Of a DNA stretch of 64,000 nucleotides, positions 24,118 through 34,738 are shown one piece after another. Position 1 is the stretch's first letter. Each line of letters begins with the position of its first letter. Source of the DNA: Siphonodentalium dalli (Eukaryota > Mollusca > Scaphopoda > Gadilida > Siphonodentaliidae); assembly GCA_032622095.1 (NCBI GenBank), contig CP136063.1, forward strand, positions 185,359,956-185,423,955. Direction: 5' to 3'. A program made the translations under genes and the position numbers. The notes below the pieces were generated by a model, which did no database searches, was not told where the DNA came from, and saw only the letters and a program-made list of their open reading frames with translations.

Positions 24118-25625
24118 GTGGAAAGCGATAGCCACCCAAATTACACATGTACAACCCACCATGACCTCATATGTACATAAACACCACACAAATGACAATA
24201 TAGTCACCCACTCTATACACATACACCTGACCATACAGCCATATTTGGTTATACTGGTACATGCCACAAATGACGATACAGCCATGAGTCACCATGCATG
24301 AACACCAGGTATACTCCTACACCTGACCATATAGTCACTATGTGTATACATATTCACCACATTCACGATCATAAAGTCACTCATTGTATACCTATTCACC
24401 TCACCGTGGACCATACAGCCACTACATGTATATCTATTCGCCATACCCATGACCATAGAGTCAATCCAGATATACATATACACCTCATCAATGGTGAGCC
24501 CTTCCAAATATACCAATACCCGCACACACGACCACTCATAAGTTTAATACTTGCATATACACCTCGCACATGACAATTCAGCAACTCAATGTATACTTAT
24601 ACACGCCATCCATGATCATTCATCTACACCCTATACACCACCGATGATAATACATCCACAACATATATCAATATACGACCCACCCGTTACCAAAAGGGCA
24701 CTCCCTATATAGCCACAGGTATGCATATAACTTCAATCTTGACCGTACAGGCATACCAGGTGCACCTATACACATTACCCATAACCATAAAATCACTCCC
24801 TATTTATCTACGCACTCCATCCATGATCATACAGACAGCACAAATATACATATACACCCACATGTCACAATACAGCCACACACGGTACACATATACATCC
24901 CACCACGACAGTACAGTCACTCCATATATACATAAACAACTCACAGATAACCATGTAGCTACTCTCGTTATATCTATACACCACAGCAATGCACATACGG
25001 TCACAACGGCCACACACAACAATACACCGTACAGTCACTACATGTATACCGATTCACCTCACACATGCCCATACAGCCACTCCTTATATTCCTATGCATC
25101 TCACCATGGACACCCCACTCATAACCATATAGTCACTCCTTGTATACATATTCACACCATTCATGCCCATACAGTAACTCCCTGTATATATATTCACCTC
25201 ACCCTTGGCCATGTCACTCCCCGTATCCCTATTGTCACACCATAGCAGAATAGCCACTCAAGATATACTAATACTCCCCAGCCATGTCAGTATATTCACT
25301 CCATGTATGCATATGCACATCATCCATGCCCATATAGCCGCTCGCTATATACACATACCCCTCGCCCATGACCATATAGCAACACATGTGTATACCCGTA
25401 TAACCTACACATGACCATACCGCCACATCACCAAGCAGGAACACCGGGTATACTCATACACCTGACACATGACCATTTAGTCACTCCCTGTATAGCTATT
25501 CATTACATTTATGATCATACAGTCACTAATTGTATACATACATGTACTCATCTCACCGTTGACCATACAATAACTCCCTGTATACCTATTCACCTCACCT
25601 ATGATAATATAGTAAGTCCCTGGCT
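24118..25625. repeat. Minisatellite, right palindrome arm
   Basis: Reverse complement of the left arm's minisatellite (units with CCATGACCATATAGTCACTC and TATACACATTCACCTCA). It is about 590 bp longer, so units have been gained here or lost on the left. The 174-codon open frame at 24721-25245 consists of translated minisatellite (Thr/His/Tyr/Ile-rich) and is rejected as a gene. Confidence 0.75.
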
Positions 25626-27410
25626 ACCATCTTGGCATCCACCCTGTATCCAGTTGATATGTTTTATCATAATGGACCAGAATAGCCACATATTATGGTT
25701 CATCTCAGTTCCGTTTCAAAGTTCTGCCCATTTCCTTTCAATAATATGGCAAGAAACACAAAAGAGGTTCTCCGCAAAATTCCATACTGCAACTTTAAAA
25801 TGAATTTGTCATGCCCCATACGGAACTGGGACGAACATAATAGAACGTAGTTGTCAGTTAATTAACTAACACGTACAATAACCAAGTGAGTCACAATTTA
25901 CTACCTTGTCGGATAACGCAGAGAATAATGTTCGGGATATATGTAAAAAAATTAACTTTTTACAAATTTGGTTGCCATTTTGGAAGCCATCTTGAGCAAT
26001 TTGGTCTATAAACACCGTAGTGTGACACATTTAAGATAGACCAATACAATAAATACCTTTGATACCAATGATAGTTGCATTTTACTTAAAACAATTGTCC
26101 AACCCTGAAAAGTGAATTTTTGTCGAAATTTATGTCAAGTTTGTGAGAGAAAAATCCAATATTTCTGGTGATGTCAGTGGTGACAATAGAAACAATGATC
26201 CATGGTGCATCAGACATGTTAGTATGCAATGTATATAATACAGATTAGCCAATTTTATATATTAACCACAACTTGTAAGCCATTGCAGGACACCCTGGGG
26301 CAATATTTACCATTTTTCATATTTTCGGCGGCCATTTTGGAAATTTTCTACACCAATTTCATTCCCATTGAAGTAAAACATCCGTCCAATAAAATAAAGC
26401 ACATAGTTGTTGACATTCTATTAACAGCCTGTGTGGTTTGTCGATAAAATGACTATCAAAATCGTCTTGCAAAAAATCGAAAATTTTACCCCTCTTTTTC
26501 AAATCCTCTTTCTGTATCTATTACGGAACCCTCGTCAATGGAAAATGTCTTAAAATGACGCTATAATATCACGCTTGATGACTGTCTCAAAAACATTGCC
26601 ATTTACTAATGATTAATGTGAAGAAAAATGGAAGATATGGTGAAATATTAATTAAATTTCCTATTTTCGTGCAGATGACGTCATTTTTCGGCGGCCATTT
26701 TGAATTGTTTTCGAAATTTTTTGCCGTCATTTTGAAGAAGGACATCATACCAACAAATGGCATATATTTTGTCTGTGTCTTTTGCTAACAACCGATCTAT
26801 TACAACGATTAAATACAGCTGGTCGGAATTAGAGGAAATGGCGGCCATCTTGGATTCAAATGGCTCTAGCACCTAGTAGGGCCACCTTTATTTTTCGGAG
26901 AATTCCGGATTCTTTATCTGGATACCATAGGGAACAATAAAAATAAGGTTATTTGTAATCATCGGGGGGGGGGGGGGGGGGGGGTTCAGGTGGACCTTAT
27001 TGGCTCCCCGGCTAAAATATTGAGTTGTCGGGAAATTTTCATACCGCGTTCTGTAAGATCAATTTTGTTAGAGATTTGAAGTGGTTGAGACGATAGTAAC
27101 AACATGTAGTACTGAGTAAATGATCATATGATATCAGTAATAAGAAAACGAAGCACAATTTGCGACAAGTCCAAAACAATAGGAATGGATATAGGAGATA
27201 TGAGTGGGGGGGGGGAAATATTGTTCACATCGCCATTTTTGGATGGAACAAGTGCCGTATCATCAAACCCATTAACACACGTGTCTTGCATGCTGTGTTT
27301 ATACAATTCACCCGCCCTAGAATCCGTGCATTAAAAAAAGTTTATTTATGCACATACATGGCTTGCTTTGTCATTTTGTGATGATGCTTTTATATTATTA
27401 TTTTCGGTTT

Positions 27411-27527
27411 CATGATTGAGGCGAACGTCATTTGACGTGTCTGGAAAGAAATATCGAATTTTCACGTGCGATTGCAGATACAAACCGAGAGTGAAAATTC
27501 GATATTTCTTTCCAGACATGATTGAGA
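27411..27527. repeat. Short foldback between CATGATTGAG direct repeats
   Basis: GTCTGGAAAGAAATATCGAA with TTTTCAC (27439 on) is the exact complement of GTGAAAA with TTCGATATTTCTTTCCAGAC (to 27517), separated by about 26 bp. CATGATTGAG occurs on both sides (near 27411 and 27517), overlapping the right stem by one or two bases. Either a tiny hairpin insertion with duplicated target or a local templated duplication. Confidence 0.65.
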
Positions 27528-27582
27528 TGCTTCGGGTAATCAAACAAAAACTGTAGGTATTCGTTTTATTATATGCGTCTTA

Positions 27583-27686
27583 TTAATGCTCAAATTTGCT
27601 ACATTATGCGGCATTTTCACTTTTAATAGTACAATTAATGCTCAAATTTGCTACATTATGCGGCATTTTCACTTTTAATAGTACAA
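27583..27686. repeat. Exact 52-bp tandem duplication
   Basis: TTAATGCTCAAATTTGCTAC starts at 27583 and again at 27635; the two 52-bp units look identical, so the duplication is recent. Confidence 0.9.
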
Positions 27687-28047
27687 CAAAATAACTGGTT
27701 GACCCAAATTTCTAAAAAGCTACAGTGAAATAACAAAAGCAACAGCAAATTAACAAAAGCTACAGTGAAATAACAAATTTTTATTGTGGCTTCTATAAGA
27801 GATGCATATATACGACGATCTATTAACTTTCGGCAATTTTCCGATATTTATATAGGTAAGCATATACAAATAATTGTAAAATCAGAAGTTGACTAGCTTT
27901 TATTGGAACAAATGCCGGATGATGTCACATGTAGCATTAAAGATACATAATCCGAATTAACGCTCCCAAATTACTATTTCTTTGGCTTCGGCTGGCTTCG
28001 GGGGTAAAAAATTATTTGATTCGAGTTGAGGATTTTGCTACGATATG

Positions 28048-28125
28048 ATGTTGATGATGACTATGGTGATAATGATTATGATGATGATTATAATTATGAT
28101 GATGATGATGATGATGATGATACTG
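28048..28125. repeat. (GAT)n microsatellite
   Basis: Interrupted GAT/GATGAT repeats with a pure run of about nine units near 28095-28122. Confidence 0.9.
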
Positions 28126-28130
28126 CTACA

Positions 28131-29082
28131 TTAGGAAGACGTTGATTATATTTACACCAAGAAGTTCTTGTATATATTATACATATGCTGTTATATACAT
28201 TCTCATTCTTCAATGTGTATATATTGTTCTCCTTGTACCTGCTTGTACTTCTCAATATATATTTGATCAGAGAATAGACAGTATTATTAACCCACCATCA
28301 AAGCTCACGTGAGCATTTAGTCCTACGTGTAGCCACGGTATATGCGTTATTAATGGGTGGCAGGCGGATTATATCTGCGGTTGGTATGAGGTCGCCACCC
28401 CTCCCATCGAATGCGGCATAAATTTATTCATGGCATCTTGGCTATCTCATCAACATATTCTCGTGCAAATAATAGGTTCAGCTGATCTTCTAACCAAACA
28501 CTTAGATAAAGTGGCTAGCCAATCTCGTCATTATGCATCAGAAAATAATTAATATGCAAATAATATATCAGTTATCACAAAGAAATCTGACATTGGAGAG
28601 AAGGAGTGTCCACACATATCGTGTGACATCTGTTATATTATCCATTTAAAATGGTTCGCATGCGTATATTGAATCAGTATCTATTTCCAAACGACAATTA
28701 ACACCCGTAATAATTATTCCATGCGGATCAATATGCGTATCTGTCAATCACAGAAAGCCAGGTTGGTTATGAACCACACACGTTGTTTAATTGGCCTAAA
28801 TATAGTCTCTGTCAGAGTACTTTTAATACATAGAATTGTCGCTATCAACATATTGTCACATGAAGCTAGGGAACATATTGAATTCTAAAATTCATGTGAC
28901 ACTTAAACTGACAATAATAAATTATATTTTGGTTTGGTATTTTATAACCCGGTGATAATGGGTCGTCTATTCTGATTATAGAAAAACTGTTCAGCTGTGT
29001 GTACAAAGCTACTCGCTTTGTCAAAAAGACTTTGTGAAACAAAGTGTTGCTTGTCTAGAGGATTCGAACACTGTATACATAT
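28131..29082. other. Unclassified AT-rich stretch
   Basis: No gene or inverted ends recognised. Confidence 0.3.
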
Positions 29083-29086
29083 TTAA

Positions 29087-29430
29087 AGGCACTGATGGGG
29101 GTGGGCACGTTGTTAAAATAGTCACACCGTCAAAACTGCCATAAATAGAAAGAATATTAAAAAATATATAGACATATACTGTTTTTATACCAATCATAAC
29201 TATCGAACAACTAGTGTGTTACTGTAAAGTTCTTACGCTGTGTTATGTAAACAAAAGCCAGGTTATACAAACAAAGCGTAAGAACTTGACAATAACATAC
29301 TATTTACGTGATATCTATGATTGGTATAAGAACAAGATCTTTCTATATATTAATATTCTTTCTGTTATGGTGATTTTAACGGATGTGACTGTTTTAACAG
29401 CAATACCGACCGCGAAGGACATCCGTGCCT
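29087..29430. mobile_element. TTAA-flanked element with AGGCAC ends
   Basis: Left end AGGCAC and right end GTGCCT are each next to TTAA (29083-29086, 29431-29434). Inside, TCAAAACTGCCATAAATAG near the left matches the complement of the right-hand TTCTGTTATGGTGATTTTAAC, and CTTACGCTGTGTTATG / AAAGCGTAAGAAC form a central inverted pair. A longer, diverged copy lies at 33178-33725. The open frame across it (29214-29558) runs into the neighbouring foldback and is not a gene. Confidence 0.6.
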
Positions 29431-29462
29431 TTAAATTAATATGCCATATTTTATGTTCATAT

Positions 29463-29917
29463 GTGACCCGCCATATCAATTCCAGTCGTAAGTCGGGATT
29501 TGTTTTACCCTGTGCCAATGCATTCTCTTATATATGCGAGTCGACCATATATATATAGGTCGTCTCGCATATATAAGAGAATGCATTGGCCTAACAATTT
29601 TTTATCATTTTTTTTTTTAAATAAATGTTTCTTACATTTTTAGGACATAAAATAAAAACATCCATTACCCTGCAGGGAGCACCACACATATATAGAAGCA
29701 TATATAAGAGTGTCGTCTGCTCATGTTTGTCTGGGGCTCTGTATGGGTGAAATTATAAAATTGTTAAAGAATACAAGAAAAAATTATTAAAATTGTAAAA
29801 AATTGTTAGGCCAATGCATTCTCTTATATATGGTCGACTCGCATATATAACAGAATGCTTTGGCACAGGGTAAAAAAAATCCCGACTTACGACTGGATTT
29901 GATATGGCGGGTCACAT
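29463..29917. mobile_element. Foldback element with TGTGACCCGCC ends
   Basis: TGTGACCCGCCATATCAA and CAGTCGTAAGTCGGG at the left are mirrored by CCCGACTTACGACTGGA and GATATGGCGGGTCACA at the right. Next inside each end is a second palindrome, GCATTCTCTTATATATGCGAG with its complement and GCCTAACAATTTTT. The middle (about 29600-29790) is poly-T/A-rich, non-coding. The inner GCATTCTCTTATATATGCGAG module is shared with the TTAA elements at 58115 and 63563. Confidence 0.75.
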
Positions 29918-30488
29918 GTATCATCTTTCAGTGGCAACATGAAGACATGCTGCTCCTGTACAACACGTGCCATATTAGTACGTGAAGACTACAATAGTCA
30001 GTACTTGTCAAATCACCGGTATATAAAAGTTATTACATGCAATATAGGAATCTATAGACAAGTATTGATGACTATAGCTCCACCGGTGACTTCGTCTCAC
30101 AGTATAGCGTATATATGCCCAGGAACTGTGTTGTGGAAGGAATAATTTTAATGGCCTTGCACTGTGTTTCTCCACAGATCTGAGGCAATTATATGGCAGT
30201 GTACGATAAACTGCTCAGGTGAAATAATAAAAAAAAAGGAATATAAACGTCCCCAATCGAAACGATCTAACTACGTCAGAGCTACGTTACGCGTGGACAT
30301 TTGAATTAACCCTCTGTGATTAAATACTCTGCGAGTATCTCCTCTGATGATTGTTCAGTCAATAATTTCAACAAATTTCCTACAAATGAATGAATAGGAA
30401 TATGATGTCTTCGGGCCCTAAACATGCTATGCACCCCTCTGAATTAAAGATGGTCTATCTCTTTGTAAACATGTGTTATATTTATATA
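29918..30488. other. Unclassified stretch
   Basis: No gene recognised. GATGACTATAGCTCCACCGG near 30067 matches the terminal motif of the array ending near 57760, so an old pearl-like fragment may be present. Confidence 0.3.
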
Positions 30489-30495
30489 GTTAGCG

Positions 30496-31821
30496 CAGGG
30501 GGGGGGGTCGGAACAAAATTCCATGCACGTATGATGGGGTGGGTGGGTGTCTCTCGGGTCCGAAAAGCAGTTTTTTCCATGTGCCAAATTTTGTTCTGAT
30601 ATTGAGTCTTATTTTGATGTGTTTTGAACAGAAACAGGTCATATATAGTTAATAGCAATGCTATACTATATGTAGAGGTTATCAGAAGTTGGATCAGTTG
30701 CACAATGGCCAACAATAACCCAAATTAAACTTGATAAAACAAGAAACTGCGCTATTGGAAAAATAAAATTTAATCAGGATTCCATCTACTGATACCAGCT
30801 GATACAACAAAATAAGAATAACTATGCAGAACTCAGCTGAAAATAAGCAATAAAATGAAAGCACACTTGACCATATGTGACATGGAAATAAAGATATAAA
30901 AAATAATGGAATAAAACAGACTTTTGACAACGTATAACATAAAATCTTAACATATAAATTGAAGGCCAGCCGGGCCAGCTTGAACAATTTCAAATTGTTT
31001 TCCAAGTTAATGTGGATCAGCTTGTAATGTTAATCACAGTAACAAAGATTTTATCGTCACTGAGATCGTGAGCGAAAAAGAAGTGAGATTGGGCTATTCA
31101 TCCATATGTTATTCCCAATTATTACGAAGCCTATTACTATTGCTACCAGCCTGCCATTACACGCTATAACATGTTTCCTCAGTTCTGGTTTCTGAGATGC
31201 CCCAAGAAGAGTCATGCGGGTATTTCATGGTTATGTTTGGTATTAGCATTATTCTTCAATCTGGAATGAACTGGGATGAACAGTTGTATTTCCACATGTT
31301 TTGATAAACAATTTGGTTCAAGCAATATATCACATAGCAAATATCAAAATATCAAATAATCTGAAATGTGTTGTACCATGTAGTCTGTAGAATACCCAAA
31401 TGTGAATTGTGATTATGTGACTAGATCATGTGACTATATATTATGAAAATGAATGTTAATAAAAACTTTGGGACTCTGCCTATCTCTAGAAATGTGATTA
31501 TGTTGACATATTTCTTGATTAATGACACTTGTATTATAAATTCAAATAGTATCGTTATCTTCATTATGCACTGTTCGTTATCTTCATTATGCACTGTTCT
31601 ATTATCGCGCAATAAACTATTTAAGGGTGGGTGTTCAAAACTGACCGGAAAACAAAAAATCCTGAAACGGAAAAAAAAGGGTGGGTGTCCAAAATTGTCT
31701 GGAAAAAAGGCCGGAAACGGAAGAAATTGGGTGGGTGGGTGGTCCGAGGCCGGAAAAAATTAAAATGATCATACGTGCCTGTAATTTGTTTTCTCCGACC
31801 CCCCCCCCCCCCCCACTGGTG
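30496..31821 (+). mobile_element. CAGGG-ended DNA transposon, copy A
   Basis: About 1.33 kb. The left end is CAGGGGGGGGGG then TCGGAACAAAATTCCATGC and ACGTATGATG; the right end is CATACGTGCCTG, TTCTCCGACC, a C tract and CACTGG. GTTAGCG flanks both sides (30489-30495, 31822-31828), a probable 7-bp target duplication with a few extra bases at the right. CAGGG termini and 7-8 bp duplications suggest a hAT-type element. Next to the ends are inverted GTGGGTGG-type blocks. Interior frames (such as the 103-codon minus frame at 30694-31005) show no transposase motif, so it is treated as non-autonomous. An inverted copy lies at 34739-36251. Confidence 0.75.
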
Positions 31822-31828
31822 GTTAGCG

Positions 31829-33175
31829 AGGTATAAAATATTAGATATGAATCGAAGACCCCTGTCCGGAAATGCTTCTGTCGATTAATATTGATTATAT
31901 TTCGAATATGTTCTGGTCTAAAAACATGTGGTTGTTTAGCTAACGAATAATATTGATTACTTTTAACAGAGACCAGAAATTTGATTGAGTAATTTTGTCC
32001 CAAATAAACGTTAATTAGACTCATTATCGCTTATAACTATGTAATAAAACAATATAAACAATCAATCTGGGACAGTTGGCGTTCGGAGCATAGCTATCGC
32101 TATATGGTATCACCTTGTCTGTTCCAAAAATAGAACAATAAAGTGTCCCACTTAATCATTTCATTTTATAATAAAATATTCGAAATAATATCAATATTAA
32201 TTGATAGAAGCGTTTCCGGACAGGGGTCTTCAATTCATATTTATTATTTTATACCCACGAAACTATTTCAAAATTGTTATATGAAGAGATAATTCATCTT
32301 TAACATGTGTATACTTTTCGAACTGACACATGTATATATAATCCATTTAGTAATGGAAAGGTTAAAAAGATAAGTATTATACCTTGTGAGACATGTCTGT
32401 TTCTGTTGTGTAATTTATATAAAGTTGAATCGTTTACAAGTTCACAGCTGTACGTATACGCCTGGATATAACATAACTGCAAGATATAATGTATAAATAT
32501 ATATATTGAATTTGTGCAGATAACTTAGCTATGTTGCCATCATCCCCGTGTAAACCAACGCATTAATATTATTCTTGAAGTATTACATATAATGGTTCAC
32601 GTTTAGCGTTAGTGTGCTTGCATCATGGCCATTTCAGTCCAAAAATTTAACCGAATGTATGAACATATACGATTGCTGGTCCAAAACATAAACAGGTCTG
32701 GCTGGAATATCGAACTATCGGAACAATTTAAATCTATTTTTGGTTTGAAAAATTGAAATGTCCAACAAATTGTAATCTTAAGCACACCCATGCACTGTCT
32801 CGTAACACACGTGTAACAAAACATGGCTTTACGTGTATCATTGTATTTCAACAATGTGAATACACCAACGGCCATGATTGTGGTTATAGAGCCCCAACCT
32901 GATCCTGACACCCCCCCCCCCCCGGTTGGACAATTCCAACTAATGACAAACTGACAATTCTTTATATCTCATCACCTATACTAAATAAGTATAAAGACAT
33001 AACATATAATACAGGTTGTACAAATTTGACCATTTCAGTCAAATTGTGTCACAGCAAGTACTTGACTTTTGGTCAATCAAACTACTAGAATAATTTCTAA
33101 TTAACTTTGGTCTGAAATTTCCAACGTAAGTTATGTCAGACCAGAGTAAACAATATACCAACCTAAATATAATAT
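31829..33175. other. Unclassified stretch between transposon copies
   Basis: No gene recognised. CCCCTGTCCGGAAATGCTTC (31859) has its complement GAAGCGTTTCCGGACAGGGG near 32207, with ACTTTTAACAG and ATTTTATAC flanks, suggesting a further foldback of about 400 bp at roughly 31825-32260. A C tract lies near 32910-32922. Confidence 0.4.
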
Positions 33176-33177
33176 TA

Positions 33178-33725
33178 CAGATACGGGCGGCGATATTACA
33201 GATACGGGCGGCGTTGGCGGTGAGTATGCTGTTAAAATATTCAGCTCCGTCAAAAACCGCCATAAACAGAAAGAATAGTAAAATATAGACAGACTTTGTT
33301 CTTGTGCCAATCAGAAATATGGCATAAACAGCATGTTATTGTCAAATGTTTTTTCCTTTGTTATGTAAACAAAAGCAAAAAACGTTACAGAACCTGGCTT
33401 TTGTTTAGATCCGGATATGGTAAACATAAAGAGCGTAATTTGTTACTGTGTTCCTGATATGGAAATAATAAAGAGCGTTTATATCATTTGTGTGTGATTA
33501 ACCAATAGAATTGCGCTGTGTTATGTAAACAGAAGCAAAACTTCTGCAACACGAGAATGTTCTTGTTTACGTACACCATCGTACGTCTTGACGACAATAC
33601 ACTATTTACGCGCTGATTATGTTTTGACATATGAACAAAACTATATATATTTTAATATTCCTTCAGTTGATGGCGATTTGAACAAATATGAATATTTCTG
33701 CAACGAACGCCGCTCGTGCCTTTAA
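33178..33725. mobile_element. Diverged copy of the AGGCAC/TTAA element
   Basis: CCGTCAAAAACCGCCATAAAC near 33247, TTATGTAAACAAAAGCAAAA near 33361 and AATATTCCTTCAGTTGATGG near 33653 parallel the motifs of the element at 29087-29430. The right edge GTGCCTTTAA near 33716 matches its right end. GATATTACAGATACGGGCGG is tandemly duplicated at the left (33173 and 33192). The left TTAA end is not recognisable. Confidence 0.5.
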
Positions 33726-34049
33726 CGTGCATCGCGCGAAACGGTAGAACAAAAAACAAATATAGGCCAAGGCGTATTTTAGTTTGAACCAAATATCTAG
33801 CATCTCAGTATACTCACCTGGAATCAGGAATTTCTATTTACCACACCTTTTGTTTCCACGCGTTGTTTGTTTATCTTTTGCGTGTGTGTTTTTGATCCCA
33901 GTTGCGTTGCAAATGTTACATTTTGTGCCAATATTTTAGAAGCCGCCTTGTCAACTCTGATTTCATCCGTGCAATCGATTTTTGCGAGCGCTAATTTGAT
34001 CTATAACAGAAAGCCGCCTGGTTATCGACCGACCACCATCATTATGTAA

Positions 34050-34226
34050 ATGGAGGAATACCTGCCATGTGTTCAGACCGAGAGTGCGTGCATGAATTAT
34101 GTTTGGTGTGGATTAGTTCGCGATGAGCAGCAAGTTCTGGAACATCAGCACCCAGTGACCTCCTGTCGGACAGCAACCAAAAGTCGACGTGGATTCTGGT
34201 CCAATACAAGAGGGACAACTATCTGA
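34050..34226 (+). CDS. Small open frame of unknown function, low support
   Basis: A 58-codon frame starting MEEYLPCVQTESACMNYVW and ending in TGA is followed six bases later by AATAAA (34232-34237). The stretch from about 33830 to 34230 is richer in G+C than its surroundings. CCATGTGTTCAG at 34062-34073 could serve as a splice acceptor, in which case this would be a terminal exon. No family is recognised and the frame could be chance. Confidence 0.2.
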   Translation: MEEYLPCVQTESACMNYVWCGLVRDEQQVLEHQHPVTSCRTATKSRRGFWSNTRGTTI

Positions 34227-34738
34227 TATTGAATAAACAGCGTAGTAAGGGGAATAACTCTACTACGTATAAATTAATGTACGTGTTCTGGGAATGAATT
34301 GTGAAGCACTCCGCTACCCCACCCACATTACTAGAAACCATTTTATCTCAAAATTGTAGCGGTGACAGTGATCAATTTTAATATTGCCTATATAATATAC
34401 ATGATTATATAAAGAACCGCTTAATTTTCCAATCTCCAGATCACATTATAAACAACATATTCCATGTTATATTCAATTTGAAAGGAAAGAGAAAGCTCCA
34501 AAACATTGTATTATCAACTGATCCGGTTGAATAAACTGGGAACATGTTTTTTCCCCTGAGGTGTATTTGTGCCTAATATTGATATGGACTGTATTGTAAA
34601 GTCTATTATTCTCAATGGAAGAAGAATAACAACATCTCTTATTTGAATTCTGAGTTGACAATGGGGGAAGTCTTGGAATGAATCTGAGAAACTCTATCAC
34701 TTGGTGGAGACTCCCAGGCCACAGCTATTCTGTATTCT

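Larger units (their letters stand above)
21732..27010. repeat. 5.3-kb palindrome (giant inverted repeat)
   Basis: CGGGGAGCCAATAAGGTCC at 21732 is matched in inverse orientation by GGACCTTATTGGCTCCCCG ending at 27010. Homology runs inward to GGGTGGCTATCGCTTT at 24008 and its complement ending at 24137, leaving a 91-bp spacer (24027-24117). The outer parts of the arms (21732-23100 and 25630-27010) are nearly identical: a 72-codon stretch at 22288-22506 and at 26229-26447 translates the same on opposite strands. The inner parts are a minisatellite. Each arm has a C or G homopolymer near its outer end (21758-21772, 26964-26984). No transposase is visible. Confidence 0.9.

Noticed and set aside
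24721-25245. 174-codon open frame rich in Thr, His and Tyr
   Set aside because: It is translated minisatellite; the repeat unit lacks stops in this frame, and the mirror arm gives similar frames.
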